NCBI GenBank assembly: GCA_038363925.1
Contig: JAQQWL010000001.1
Coordinates: 434,001-498,000, forward strand
DNA length: 64,000 bases
Reading direction: 5' to 3'
DNA from: Apiospora phragmitis
Taxonomy: Eukaryota > Ascomycota > Sordariomycetes > Amphisphaeriales > Apiosporaceae
Part shown: piece after piece, positions 1-10,687 of the stretch
Numbering within the stretch: the stretch's first letter is position 1
How the letters are laid out: each line of letters starts with the position of its first letter
Made by a program: the position numbers and the translations under genes
The notes under the pieces: generated by a model
Database searches by the model: none
Seen by the model: the letters and a program-made list of their open reading frames with translations, nothing else
What the model was told of the DNA's origin: nothing

Positions 1-957
1 GCAAGGAGAGTGTCGATAGGCATCTCGCCCAGCATATTGTCGGCATTCATCAACTGCGAGATCAAGCGATAGCGCCCGAGTTCAGCACCGAATGCTTGCA
101 ACGGTACATTCGGTTTGCTCGAACCTTCCGCCCCGAGTTCACCGATGAGGCCAAAACTAGACTTGTCAACAGATATAAGGAGCTACGTTCTGACGACTCT
201 CAAGGTGGCATCGGCAAGAACAGCTACCGTATCACAGTCAGACAGCTGGAATCCATGATTCGACTTAGTGAAGCTATTGCGAAGGCAAACTGTGTCGAGG
301 AAATCACCGCTGACTTCGTTGACGAGGCGTTCAGTCTCCTCCAGCAAAGCATTATCACTGTTGAATACGACGACATCGAGATGGACGAGGACGAGGAAAC
401 TGCCGAGGATGCAGCCGACCTCCTTGCCGCTGCGGATGCTGCCTCTGGCGCTAATGCTGAACAAGACGAGGACGATGAGATGGCTGACGGTGACGGCCCA
501 GAGGCTACCCAAGCAGAGCAAGCCGCAAAGAAGAAGAAGACGGCAATCACACATGAGAAGTATGTGAGCATGGTCAATATGATCGTCAGCCGAGTCAGCG
601 ACGGAGAGGATTCCGGCGCAGGCGAAGGCGTTGATGCCGAGCAGCTTCTCCAGTGGTACCTGGAGCAGAAGGAAGAGGAGTTGGAAGACGAAGAGGCCTA
701 CAACGCTGAGCTGCATGTAGCCAAGATGGTCTTGAAGAAGATGGTCAAGGTAAATGAAATCCCCAAACCCCTCTTGAATTATGCAGGCGTGGGTGGCATT
801 GCTAACGAGATTTCGATAGGACAACATCCTCATGGCCGTTCGCGGCGATGGACTCGTGCCGGACGATGCTGACAACACCAATGGCGAGGCATCCGCTGCA
901 TCGCAGAAGGTGACCTACGTGATACATCCCAACTGCGCCTTGGAGGAGGACTTCTGA
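1..957 (+). CDS. mcm6: MCM6 replicative helicase subunit, 3' end (5' truncated by window edge)
   Basis: C-terminal part of the MCM6 subunit of the MCM2-7 helicase, which unwinds DNA at nuclear replication forks. The reading frame enters at base 3 and is open from the edge. The stretch around 'RITVRQLESMIRLSEAIAK' is the MCM6 lid/arginine-rich signature of the AAA+ domain. It is followed by an acidic linker and then a winged-helix-like tail. An intron at 750-819 (donor GTAAAT, branch GCTAAC, acceptor ATAG) joins 'MVK' to 'DNILMAVRGDG', and the protein ends in 'HPNCALEEDF', which resembles the 'NPNYLLED' end of animal MCM6. Without splicing the frame would run to a false stop at 872. The N-terminal and Walker regions lie outside the window. 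MCM paralogues share the AAA core, but the C-terminal tail points to MCM6. Confidence 0.93.
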
Positions 958-1931
958 GCGCCTTGTAGCGAGTATAATGATGGACGATGATTCACAAGGA
1001 ACAGCAACAATAGAGGGGCGTCTGGAGTTCGTTCGACTGATGACGATGGAAAGATACAACAAGCAAGCTTTTGTGGACACAAGACGTTACGGGCGCGTTT
1101 TCGTGTCCGGAATTATGATGGTCTTGCACGAGAGAAGTCTCGGCCCGTAGGACGATAGAGATGAAGTGATGAATGACTTAAGTAGATAATGCAAAACAAT
1201 TGAACAGCCAACTATTATAGAACGCAAGTGAACGGCTTCATGCTCTCGGCTAAGAAATCAAGGGAGGACTAAAATATACGCCGTCTGCAGCTCCCGTCAT
1301 TTATCTACCCCTGTGCTATAAGAACAGCAAATACTTTCTCCGTATTGTTTGACAGAAGATGAACAGACCGAGTCCACATCAGTACTATAACGGAATGCGA
1401 GAAAAGCATACATAGTCCTGTAGGAAGCGTTTTGGTCTACTCTCAACCACCTTACTTACTCTCAATCTTTCGACCGATCCCACCTACTCGAGATCATCCC
1501 ATCCAATGACCCCTTTGTTTCATGCAAGTCATTTGGGTCTTAACATACCCACAGGGACGGGGACGTTACTAAGCAGCGATCACCGTCCCGTGCCACGTAG
1601 CTCACTGGCTTGCCGTCGCAGATTAGCACGACTTCATGGGGAGACTGATTTCCCATTATTGTGTATTAAGTACTCGAGAGATCACTGCATTTGAGGTAGA
1701 CACGCGCTCTTTGCATACGACAGGCTCGAACATGGCTCGGCCAAGCCGTACGCATGGGTAACCCGCAAGGGGCGGCTGATAGCTCACATAGGGAAAGTTT
1801 GATTTGGATCGAATTACTCTCTCCTTCTAGTACACAAAAGCCGTGCTACGCTCTGCTTTTCTATGATATGTACAAGCCATCTACTTGAAGTCAGGCTATC
1901 ATCTTCCATTCCAGTCCAAGGTTACGCACGC
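958..1931. other. Intergenic stretch, no gene seen
   Basis: Tail-to-tail spacer between MCM6 and ATP synthase f. It is mostly A+T-rich 3' flanking sequence. The short open frame at 1506-1694 has no homology I recognise and no supporting splice or codon signal. Nothing else can be supported. Confidence 0.6.
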
Positions 1932-2701
1932 TTAGTGGGCGTTGTTCTTGTGGTGGCCTACGGTGTGTTAGTCTCGTACGTGTGACATGGCAAAGAAGCC
2001 GTCTTCAGGAGAAGGGCCTTACGGAGATGGAAGTAGTAGGTCATGGGGTAACCGATGACGAGGATGAGACCGATGGCGTGAATGATGGCTGTGGGTCACG
2101 AAGACGTTAGCAAACTGCTTTCCTCCGGGCGTGGCAATGCCGTAACAAGTCCTGCGTCCTTCTTCCGACGAATGGACTGCCCAAGGCGGAAGGTATCTGA
2201 CGTACGCTTAGCAGAGGCGTTGTTGCCGCCAAAGTGCTTGGCCTGGTAGCGGCCGAAAAGACCGGAGGGCTCAGTCTTGGGGGCGGCGCCTCGGGGGAGC
2301 TTCTCGTAGAAGCTGACAACACGCTTCATACGGACGGCATCGGGGGCAGCGCCGATCGCCTATTTGTTTAATGTCGTTAGTATAGCTATTCGAGACGAAG
2401 TACGATTTCCTCCCCTCCAGAGATTTCTCGATTGAATCCACCCATATCGGCGCTCGGGCAGTTCCTTCAATTGAACCGGATGCCGTGGGGTGTGTGGGCG
2501 GAAATGGATTGCGCAAGCGGCTTCGGAGTATAAAAGTGAGTGGTAATACGTACAGTAGGCGAAGCGATCTGTACAAAGAAGTTGTAATTAGTACGCCTTC
2601 TCACATAAGAATCATGATAGTACCGGGGGTTGTCCGTCGCGGATGCTACTAACCTTGGGGGGGATCAGGGTGGACAAAGCCCGACGCTGAACGAAGCTCA
2701 T
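1932..2701 (-). CDS. atp17: Mitochondrial F1Fo-ATP synthase subunit f (ATP17), five exons with a 15-nt micro-exon
   Basis: Small membrane subunit of the Fo/peripheral-stalk region of the mitochondrial ATP synthase. Exons on the minus strand are 2701-2654, 2568-2554, 2359-2206, 2088-2023 and 1957-1932, giving 102 residues. Each junction has GT and AG. The protein starts 'MSFVQRRALSTLIPPK', then 'IASPT' from the micro-exon, then 'AIGAAPDAVRMKRVVSFYEK'. A single transmembrane helix follows ('PIIHAIGLILVIGYPMTYY') and it ends 'FHLRHHKNNAH'. I recall the Neurospora protein as nearly identical in order and ending, which fixes even the two tiny exons. It is divergent from the NDUFS4 gene across a 462-bp promoter, so two inner-membrane OXPHOS subunits share one control region. 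The start ATG at 2701 is the only one that opens the mitochondrial-style N-terminus. Confidence 0.95.
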
Positions 2702-3163
2702 TTTGGCGGTGCTTTTCGGATGTCTTTGCGCAACGAGTAGAGGGAGGAGAGGTCACAGGATTCAATTGGCCCAGACAAGACGCAATTGAGGGGTGATCGA
2801 TCGGAGTTTGGTTGAACGGTAATGGAATTGAAGCTCGAGGTTGAAAGCAGACACACGAAAAGATCGCAACCAAAGCTCTCTCGCTTTGCCGACTGGCTCC
2901 GCATTCCGACAAGAGCCGCCCAGGCGCGGCTAATATAAGCGCTCGCCAGCTGCCCGCCAGCTCGAGAGACACCCCACTACAGCCGCCCACGGCTAAGAGC
3001 TCTGGTCCTGACTTCACTTGATTCGATGCATCGAGAGAGAAGAGCCGCTTCAATTGACTGACGAAATCCGTTCAATTGAAAGTGAGATAATACCACCGAA
3101 ACCCGTTCCCCACGCCCATTGCTCGCCAGCCACGTCGAGCAACACAACACACGTCCGCACACG
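2702..3163. promoter_or_regulatory. Bidirectional promoter between ATP synthase f and NDUFS4
   Basis: 462-bp head-to-head spacer between two nuclear genes for inner-membrane energy complexes. CAATTG palindromes recur: TTCAATTGG at 2761, GCAATTGAG near 2782, TTCAATTGA at 3049 and TTCAATTGAA at 3071. The 2761 copy contains ATTGG, which is CCAAT on the other strand and so a possible HAP-complex site. There is no clear TATA box. The role is inferred from position and motif recurrence. Confidence 0.5.
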
Positions 3164-4076
3164 ATGGCGTCCCTCCGAACTGCCTCGGCAGCCAAGCTGC
3201 TGCGAACCGCCACCTCGTCGTCCGCGCGACCGGCCATGGCCACGGCCACTCAGCAGCAGCGACGCTTCAAGTCCGACACGGTCGTCGCAGCCAACAAGGA
3301 GTTCGCCAACGCCATGCCTTCTGGCAACGCAAGCTCGGTCCCGGAAGTGCGACGGCCGAACGACAACGGACCCGACTATGGTGCACACATTGATAAGGCG
3401 ACCTCGTACGTATAAATCGTTCGCAGTAGCTCTCTCTGGTTGGCTGGGCAGCGGAACGTGCTGGGCAAATTTCGAGTGGGCACGACGTCACTGCTTCCAC
3501 TCAATGCCTACCTCTTCTACGGATCACGACGGTTTCTAACGCAATGCGAAATCTACAGAATGTTCACTCCGGTCCCCAAGCAAGTCCAGGACGGCAGCGA
3601 GGACGTCAACGTCTTGCCCGCCGCTGTTCTTTCCGGCGCCCCCATGGAACTGCAAGCACGAACCGTTCGGTATGTATTTCCTTCACTGCCATTGGGCCCA
3701 CATGAAGGACAAACTACAGGGAGACAAGAAAGAAAGAAGAGGAAACTAACGCTTGTCATTACACAGAATCTTCCAGCCGGCCAAGCCCGCCACACAGTCC
3801 GGGGCCTGGGGCTCGCACCACTGGCGCATGGACTGGGACGTGCTGGCCAAGGGCCACCGCTGGGAGAACCCGCTGATGGGCTGGCAGTCGTCGGGCGACA
3901 TGATGCAGGGCACCCACCTCAACTTCAAGACCAAGGAGGACGCCGTCGCCTTCGCAGAGAAGCAGGGCTACGAGTATTTCGTCCAGGAGCCCCAGGCGCG
4001 CAAGTTCACCCCCAAGGCCTACGCCAATAACTTCCTCTACACACCCAATAAGCTGAAGCACATCCGTACGAAATAG
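3164..4076 (+). CDS. nuo-21: NADH:ubiquinone oxidoreductase 21-kDa subunit (NDUFS4/NUO-21)
   Basis: Accessory subunit of the peripheral arm of mitochondrial complex I, of the ETC_C1_NDUFS4 family. Exons are 3164-3405, 3559-3669 and 3767-4076 (220 residues). Donors are GTACGT and GTATGT and acceptors are ACAG, and both junctions keep frame. Residues 1-35 are Arg/Ser/Ala-rich with no acid, a typical matrix presequence ending near 'QQQRRFKSD'. The family core lies at about 75-215: 'NVLPAAVLSGAPMELQARTVRIF', then 'WGSHHWRMDWD', 'NPLMGWQSSGDMMQ' and 'DAVAFAEKQGYEYFV'. It ends in a basic tail 'NKLKHIRTK'. The start was chosen because it opens the presequence; the upstream in-frame residues are untranslated leader. 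Length matches the fungal family. Confidence 0.95.
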
Positions 4077-5005
4077 AGAGAGCAGGCTGAGCTGTTGGCA
4101 GCTGTGGTTGTTTTTGGAAAGGGGGAGAGTACATCAGATTTCGGCTCCGTTTCCACAGAGATTGGGTGAATGCCGACGGCGTGTGTACATATTTCTAGTA
4201 GAAGCAGTCGAATCACCTACATCCATCGTTATTAGTACAATGCAGCCATCAAGGTGGCTTCCCAGTACCCCTTTTTGGAAACCCGTTGAGAAATCTACTC
4301 TAGTCGTCCCGAACGGCTGGGAATAACTGGAATTTTACAAAGGCAGCTAGCTAGTAGCTACATGCTATTATACTGTGATAGCTACTTTACCTAGTGAGTG
4401 GAATAATTGACTAGCGAATGGGGCAACTGGCTGGCGAACGATATAGCTGGTCAGCAAACGGAATAACTTGCAGTCCAGTATAGGAAAACTGGACAGCTCA
4501 ATAGAATTTAGTAGCTGGCCATATGTAGTATTGCGTGTGATTTTTGGATGGTAATGGTTAGCTGGTTACTTAGTGATATGTAGAGTCCAGATCACAAATC
4601 TTGGAACGGGACAGACATAGATAAACGTGGACGTATTAATCAGTCGGCTCAATTCCGTTGCATTCCTCTGTTTGTTGAAGCTCCATAATTTCGAACTAAT
4701 TCAACGCTGTATAAGTTGGATTGGATGTTCATGGGAAATATGTAAACCCAAGGGCCTTGCTAGAGCCTCCTGTGAACGCCAAACCCATGTCGATCCCGTT
4801 TTCAATATCATACCGAACGCCTTGCAAAAGTCAATAGTTTACAAATCAAGTACATAGGTCATGCATCATCACGCCATCCGCTCTCTGCCCAGGAACCTCG
4901 AAACTTGAGGGATCCATGGTAGGACGAGGTAGATCTGGTATCAGGGAGACGAGTCTGAACCAGACCTAGTCGGAGCAGGTACAATCGCTTGATTGCCATG
5001 GCCGC
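4077..5005. other. Intergenic stretch with degenerate A+T-rich repeats, no gene seen
   Basis: Convergent spacer between NDUFS4 and GID8. From about 4330 to 4620 it is full of CTAG/GCTAG-rich, drifted sequence, including the 20-bp repeat listed separately. The open frame at 4627-4857 shows no recognisable protein. Confidence 0.6.
4391..4470. repeat. Four degenerate 20-bp tandem units
   Basis: Units at 4391, 4411, 4431 and 4451 align without gaps on the pattern ctagcgaacggaataactgg, each differing at several positions. The surrounding 100 bases contain further CTAGCTAG-like fragments, so the array may once have been longer. Confidence 0.55.
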
Positions 5006-6101
5006 TCAAGTCATGACGACATCCTCGGGGAGGTGGTCATCGCCATCGAGGCTAAGGTCGATTCGTGCAGGAATATCCTTCTTCGTTGTTTCCTTGCGCA
5101 CAGTATCTTCGCTCCACGCTCTCATCTGTACAAGGTCTCTTATGGCGGCATCTCTTCGCCATACCTGGCGATCAAGAATTGCTTTGTTGACCTTGTCAGC
5201 AACGTCCCGACGCAAGTCAGGCTTCAGCAAGACAGCAATCGACGGATCCAGTGTGTCATGTTTGAAGACAAGGAGTGACATGGTCTCTTCGAGGTCTCTC
5301 ATAAACTTTTCGTTTGTAGGTGCTCGAGGGCCAAGATGCTCTGTCGCAAAATCGAGAGCCGGCTGGATATCACCTCCAGGTGCCGCGTGACAGGTCCGAA
5401 TGAGTTCCACTAGTTGTAAGCGAAGAAGCGCAAAATGCAGGGACTCGTCCATATCTAGAATCTAAACGTTCGGGTTGTTAGAAACTGAGAACGCCAGGAG
5501 GAACGGTATAATTGAATGATGTAATGAAATGCTCATGCAAAAGTGGTTGTTTCTCACCATCGACCCGAAGATCATAAGAGTGGTGCATGTAAAACTCGAT
5601 TTCTAATCATAGCAGGGATAGGAAAGAGGGAAAGCGTTGGTCGACATACCTCAGGATCTAAATCGTTGAGCGCCTCTATAGCTGTTTGCACATCACCCTG
5701 GTGTATCGAATGCTGGATTTGTTGCCTTGCAACAATGGAGGCATGGTCTTGTTGTGGCTTCAATCGGGCCTCTTTGGAGAACTTCTTGGCAGCGTTGGAA
5801 TAGCCAGCCATGGTAAGGTAATCAAGAATCAAGGCATTGATATCACTAGAGCGACTTGGTTAGCCAGGTCCCAAAAGGTTGCAGACATCGGCGACAGAGG
5901 GTGCTCGTTGGATCAGAAATATCAAAGATTGTTTCTCCGCATTATTTTTCAGAGAGATTCCCATTGAATGAAATAACATCATAACAGGTACAGGACATGA
6001 ACAAGGGCTGGGGAAACTTACTCTTTGGGAACCTGAACCTCCTCGACCTGCCGAGTGAAATCATGTTTCATGGGCGTGGCCGTGGAAGTTGAGGAGGTCA
6101 T
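5006..6101 (-). CDS. gid8: GID8/TWA1-type LisH-CTLH-CRA subunit of the GID/CTLH ubiquitin ligase
   Basis: Scaffold subunit of the GID E3 ligase, which in yeast targets gluconeogenic enzymes for degradation. Exons are 6101-6022, 5845-5650 and 5461-5006 (243 residues). The order is LisH ('DINALILDYLTMAGYSNAAKKF'-like helix pair), CTLH ('HASIVARQQIQHSIHQGDVQTAI'-like, ending 'ALNDLDPE'), then CRA starting 'LHFALLRLQLVELIRT', all in family order. Introns have GTAAGT/GTATGT donors and TAG acceptors, and phases agree. The start is uncertain: an in-frame ATG at 6170 would add 23 residues ('MSSPFVREFEEQ...'). I prefer 6101 because family members begin with a short Ser/Thr stretch ahead of 'MKHDF'. 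Nothing suggests damage. Confidence 0.9.
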
Positions 6102-7595
6102 CCTGCGATCGAGTAGATCTTTGGTGGAACGAAGCTGTTCCTCAAATTCGCGGACGAATGGCGAGGACATAACCTGCCAACCCTTGACGTGACTCGCTCT
6201 GGTGCAATTACGTGGGTATGGGAGGATGCAGCACGACAAGCAGGATCATAAGAGCACACTGCTCTTCAATGCTTGTCGTTGTGGAAAGGATGAGAAGGAA
6301 AAAGTGAAGTCGAGAGGAAAAGAGACTTCAAATGTAGGTGCAGGTGGGTATGTAACTGGCAAAGTTGAGAGCAAGCAGTAGACTTGGGTTGGGTACCTAC
6401 TATCTGTAAAATGTGCCAAGGTTCCATTAAAGCTTCGACGGCTGACGAAGCTTGCGGTGCCGGATGCCTACGCCTGGCACAACGGTAGGAAACCAAGCTG
6501 GATCTGGATCCAGTCACGTTCAACAATGACATGCACCACATGTTGCTCCAATACAAAGTATGAAATAAACATTGAATCTACCCCGTACTCTACGCTGCTC
6601 CACGTGTGACTGGCGTTGCGCATCTTTACAGGTTCATAGGTTTCGTTGAGTGTCGTAATCAACTTGAACCGTACATCAGGTGTCTATTTGATGACTGCCC
6701 GGTATGTCAACCATTGATCCAAACCACCTAATGTTCTGTTCTGTTCCGAAGGTAAGAATTCGTTTCAAGTCTGAAAAAAGGCAGCCCGGACTTGGCCAGA
6801 ACGAAGTTGAGCTTCCAAATATATATAGGTCAAGGTACATCTGTCATTTCTCGGGGAAACAGTGAGCAATGTCAAAGGACCGACTGGTTGTGATACCTTT
6901 TGCAATAATGTTTGTGAATATGCATTGGTCGCATTGAGTAAGAGCGAGTAGTGTCCCCTAATACCCACCTCCGTAGGTGGACGGGCGAGGGGGCTGGCGA
7001 GGGGGCTGCAGCCTGCATGGCGGCGATGGGCGCCGTACCGTACCGCTATCATGGGCCACAGTCACTTATCAGCAAGCATTGACAGATTCTGCTCAAGCCT
7101 CCCACACCCAGCGCAAGCCAGGTCGGACCAATTGGGAAAGGGCAGTGTCCACACTTAGCATGTTTTCCTGACTTGCACATGCTCCGGTACGCACTGAGAA
7201 TGCCATTTCATTCGCTTCACTTGCACTTATAGACAATCAACCGGACCTTCGTTATTTGTTTACCCCTTGACTGTTAAGCCTTTCACAGCCAGACAATGCG
7301 TGCATCCTCCCTTATATAGACTTCCCTGCATTCTCGAGCTGCCTCTGGTCCTTGGCCCACAGCTTCTGGCTCTAATTTTCACATAGTTGGTTAGAAAGAC
7401 AGCGGGCAAGCAGGTCACACGACCACGAGTTATATGCACTTCAGCTAGGAGCGTCAGCTTGTATGCATGCACGCACTTATCCTACATCCCCCTCTACCTG
7501 TCGATCAAAGAAACAGCAACTCTATTGCTGTTGACCAGCCACTGTCACTACATCAAACTAGACGGATCTTACGTTTGAGATATCAAAGAGCCGGA
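6102..7595. other. Divergent intergenic region between GID8 and the uridine kinase gene
   Basis: About 1.5 kb holding the promoters of both flanking genes. Several short open frames exist on both strands, but none has recognisable protein features. The 200 bases before 7596 are pyrimidine-rich and fit a leader. I see no RNA gene or repeat. Confidence 0.55.
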
Positions 7596-9571
7596 ATGAA
7601 CTCCGGCATGGGCCTATCACCGATAATTCCTGACCATCGCGATGGCGATGACACTATCGCCAAGCGGGCTCACTACTCCCCGCCCTGGGCAGACGTGAGC
7701 ATCATTGGCGTGGCAGGAAGCTCTGGTTCTGGAAAGACCACGCTCTCACATGCTATCGTCAATAGTTTAAATCTGCCTTGGGTTGTCATCATGTCCATGG
7801 TGAGCAATCTGCAGAATCATTAAATCGACCGGTTTTACTCACTTGCTGCTAGGATTCTTTCTACAAGCCACTCAACCCGGAGTCCTCGAAAAAGGCCTTT
7901 CGGAATGAGTACGATTTTGATGCTCCAGAGGTCGGGGTTTCCTGATGGTTGCTGCGTTATAGCATATGCTGATAAGGGGCGTCTCAGGCCATTGACTTCG
8001 ACGAGCTGGTAAATTGTCTTAGGGACCTCAAAGCAGGGTAAGCAGCCAGTCTCCTTTTGAACTGGAATAGTCCATCGAGGTCCAAATCCCTACGGTTCGG
8101 CTGCTCACAAGTGAACAGCAAGCGTACCCAGATACCAAATTATTCGTTTGAGAAACATGCCCGCCTGGAGAACAGTACCGTCATCTATTCTCCACATGTT
8201 CTCATACTAGAAGGAATTTTCGCTCTGCATGACCCCCGCGTCCTCGACCTTATGGATATGAGAGTAAGTTTGGTTTTCATCTTTTGTTATGCAGTGCAAC
8301 TTAGGCTGATCGATCTCTAGATCTACTGCGAGGCAGATGCTGATACCTGCCTTTCAAGAAGGGAGTAAGTCGGCCTTGGTCAATTATCGAGGCGATAGTA
8401 TGTTGATGTAACTCTTTCAGTAATCCGTGATGTGCGGGATCGGGGACGTGATGTCGAGGGCTGTATCAAGCAGTGGTTTGCTTTTGTGAAGCCCAACTTC
8501 GAGAACGTAAGAAGCCGGCCAGGTCGGTAAACTGCATCCTGATGTATGCTAACAATTATATGTAGTATGTACAACCACAAAAGAATGTCGCAGGTAAGAT
8601 TGATCCCATTTCTTACTAGAACCTTGTTGCCGTTCTGGAGTACTGTCTTTACGACCACAACGCAATCCTTTGATTTCAGCTGACCATTTTTATCTCATAG
8701 ACATCATTGTACCTCGAGGTGTTGAAAACAGAGTGGCCATGAGTAAGTGCACGCTCGATCAATATTTTATGGCTGTATGCTAACACATGCAGGCATGGTG
8801 ACTCAGTACATCGAAAGAAGGCTGCTTGAAAAGTCCACACGCCATCGAGCTGCCCTGAAGAGCCTTGAGCGTGGTTATGATAGCGAACCACTTTCAGATC
8901 GGGTTCTGGTCCTCCCACAGACGACACAACTCAGAGGGATGAATACCATCATTCAAGATATCGACACTTCGAGTGAAGATTTCGTCTTCTACTTCGATAG
9001 ACTATCTTGCTTGTTGCTGGAACTGTACGTCATCTGCATTATTGAACCTCCCTCTACCTGTATCAGTACACTGACTGGTCAACACAGCGCCCTCAATAAT
9101 GCGCAGTTCAAAGAGCATGCCATTGAGACACCACAAGGACATAACTATCACGGGTTGGTCGGGAAGGGAGAGGTGAGCGCAGTGATTGTGCTACGAGGCG
9201 GTGCGACGTTCGAAGCTGGCCTGAGGCGAATCATCCCTGATTGCAGAACCGGCCGCGTACTTATCCAGTCGGATGTGCGAACCGGCGAACCAGAGCTGCA
9301 TTATCTGAAGCTGCCAAAGAACATCAACGAGCATGACACTGTGCTTCTCCTTGACGCCCAGATGTCGAGTGGAGGTTCCGCGCTCATGGCCGTCCAAGTT
9401 CTGGTGGATCACGGCGTGCCGCAGAACCGGATTGTTTTTGTAACGTACTCAGCAGGGAGAGTGGGCGTTCACAGACTGACAAAGGTCTTCCCTGAGGTTA
9501 CCATTGTAGTCGGCAGTATGGTACCAGACTTTGAGGAGAGATGGGTCGAGAAGAGATACTTCAGGTGCTAA
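7596..9571 (+). CDS. urk1: Uridine kinase with C-terminal UPRT-like domain, ten exons, with a one-base frame break at 8361-8364
   Basis: Pyrimidine-salvage enzyme of the URK1/UCKL1 type. The kinase half has the P-loop 'GVAGSSGSGKTTL' at about residues 36-48, 'DSFYKPL', and 'YSPHVLILEGIFALHDPR'. The second half is a PRTase-fold domain with 'RTGEPELHYLKLP' and 'LLLDAQMSSGGSALMAV'. Exons are 7596-7799, 7853-7930, 7988-8037, 8119-8263, 8321-8364, 8421-8506, 8566-8593, 8701-8742, 8793-9024 and 9088-9571. All splice phases agree except exon 5 to 6. There, canonical GTAAGT...CAG splicing leaves one base too many after 'CLSRR', and total exon length is 3n+1. Dropping one G of the GGG at 8361-8363 restores the family's 'SRR-I-[IL]-RDV' continuity. 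The C-terminus lacks the usual 'GLGDFGDR' uracil-binding loop of active UPRTs. The break may be an assembly error. Confidence 0.85.
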
Positions 9572-10687
9572 CTGAGGTGAGGTGGGCTTCGATGGACATA
9601 AAGCCCTCTCAATCTCCCTATATATACTTACTTCAGTACTCATCAATATCCACCTTATCCTGTCATACCTTATCCATCATATAGAGACTTACATAGGTGT
9701 GACTCACACACATCCCGTGATCACGTTTGTATTTGTACCTCGAGTTTTGTTTTACTGGTAGAAGAATGCTGCAATAATTCACTGATGATGCATTTGGCAA
9801 GACGGGTGAAGTATTCATTCATCTTCATCCACTATTGAATACATAGTGACTGTGTTGCTTGGGTGGCTTTGGTCAAAGAAATAGGAACCCCAACGACAAG
9901 GTTCAGTAGTGAAGGCAATAAAATAGGGGAGGGTGATCCGGCCACCAACGAGTTGAATGCCGTACAACACTAGACAGGGATACTACATATTGAGCGTTGC
10001 ATGAGTCACTTTCTATCGACGTTAACCCCGTTCGGTTGGTTTTCCAGGTGACAGGACGCTCATGGCTCAAGAAGCCCCGTCGTGGTGGTTATGATCGTCA
10101 GCTAAAACAAAGGATTCAATCTTTGGCTTGGTTTGATTTGCGTCAATTCTGGGAATTGGGTCATCGAGAGGCCCGGCTGACATAAGACAGTCTAGACTCC
10201 ACCTTTTGGATTGCTAGGCTAAATCGGTCCACGTGCATCCCCAAGCTTGGACAGTTCAGCAGCGGCAGTCAGCCATTCCTCACGCCTTCAATTTTGCGGA
10301 TTGTAGACTCCAGCCGCAAAGAAGTCCGACTTCTTACCTCTCCCTCCAAGACCCTTTTCCATTGAGGCGGCCCTGCATTTGTTTCCAGAGGAGCATCTAT
10401 TCCCAACATTGCAGGTCGCATCACTTGCGCACCGCAATTTCCCTGGACTTCCCCCTCTCGCACCCGATTGCCCGACCCGAGACCACAGACGAAGAGCGAC
10501 GATTCCGACACATCTACTACACATCCACTTACCACCGGTGGTGTGGTGTTCTGACGACAACAAAATCCAAAGACTCCAAATTTGCCGCACCCCATTTCTT
10601 GCGATTCCCGAGCTCCTCCACAGGCGAAAAAGTTGTTCGCGATCCTGCATATTTCAATCCGACAAGACTCAGACCTTCCAGTTGTGG
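9572..10687. other. Intergenic region, probable long leader of the 10.7-kb gene
   Basis: Tandem spacer of 1.1 kb. From about 10260 on it becomes C/T-rich with repeated CCTCTC and CCATT tracts, as in fungal promoters and leaders. The open frames here (for example 10233-10691) are low-complexity readings of this leader. No gene seen. Confidence 0.5.

Noticed and set aside
6102..6239. Longer N-terminus for GID8 from 6170 or beyond
   Set aside because: Not excluded, but family proteins start close to the Ser/Thr stretch at 6101. Kept as an alternative only.
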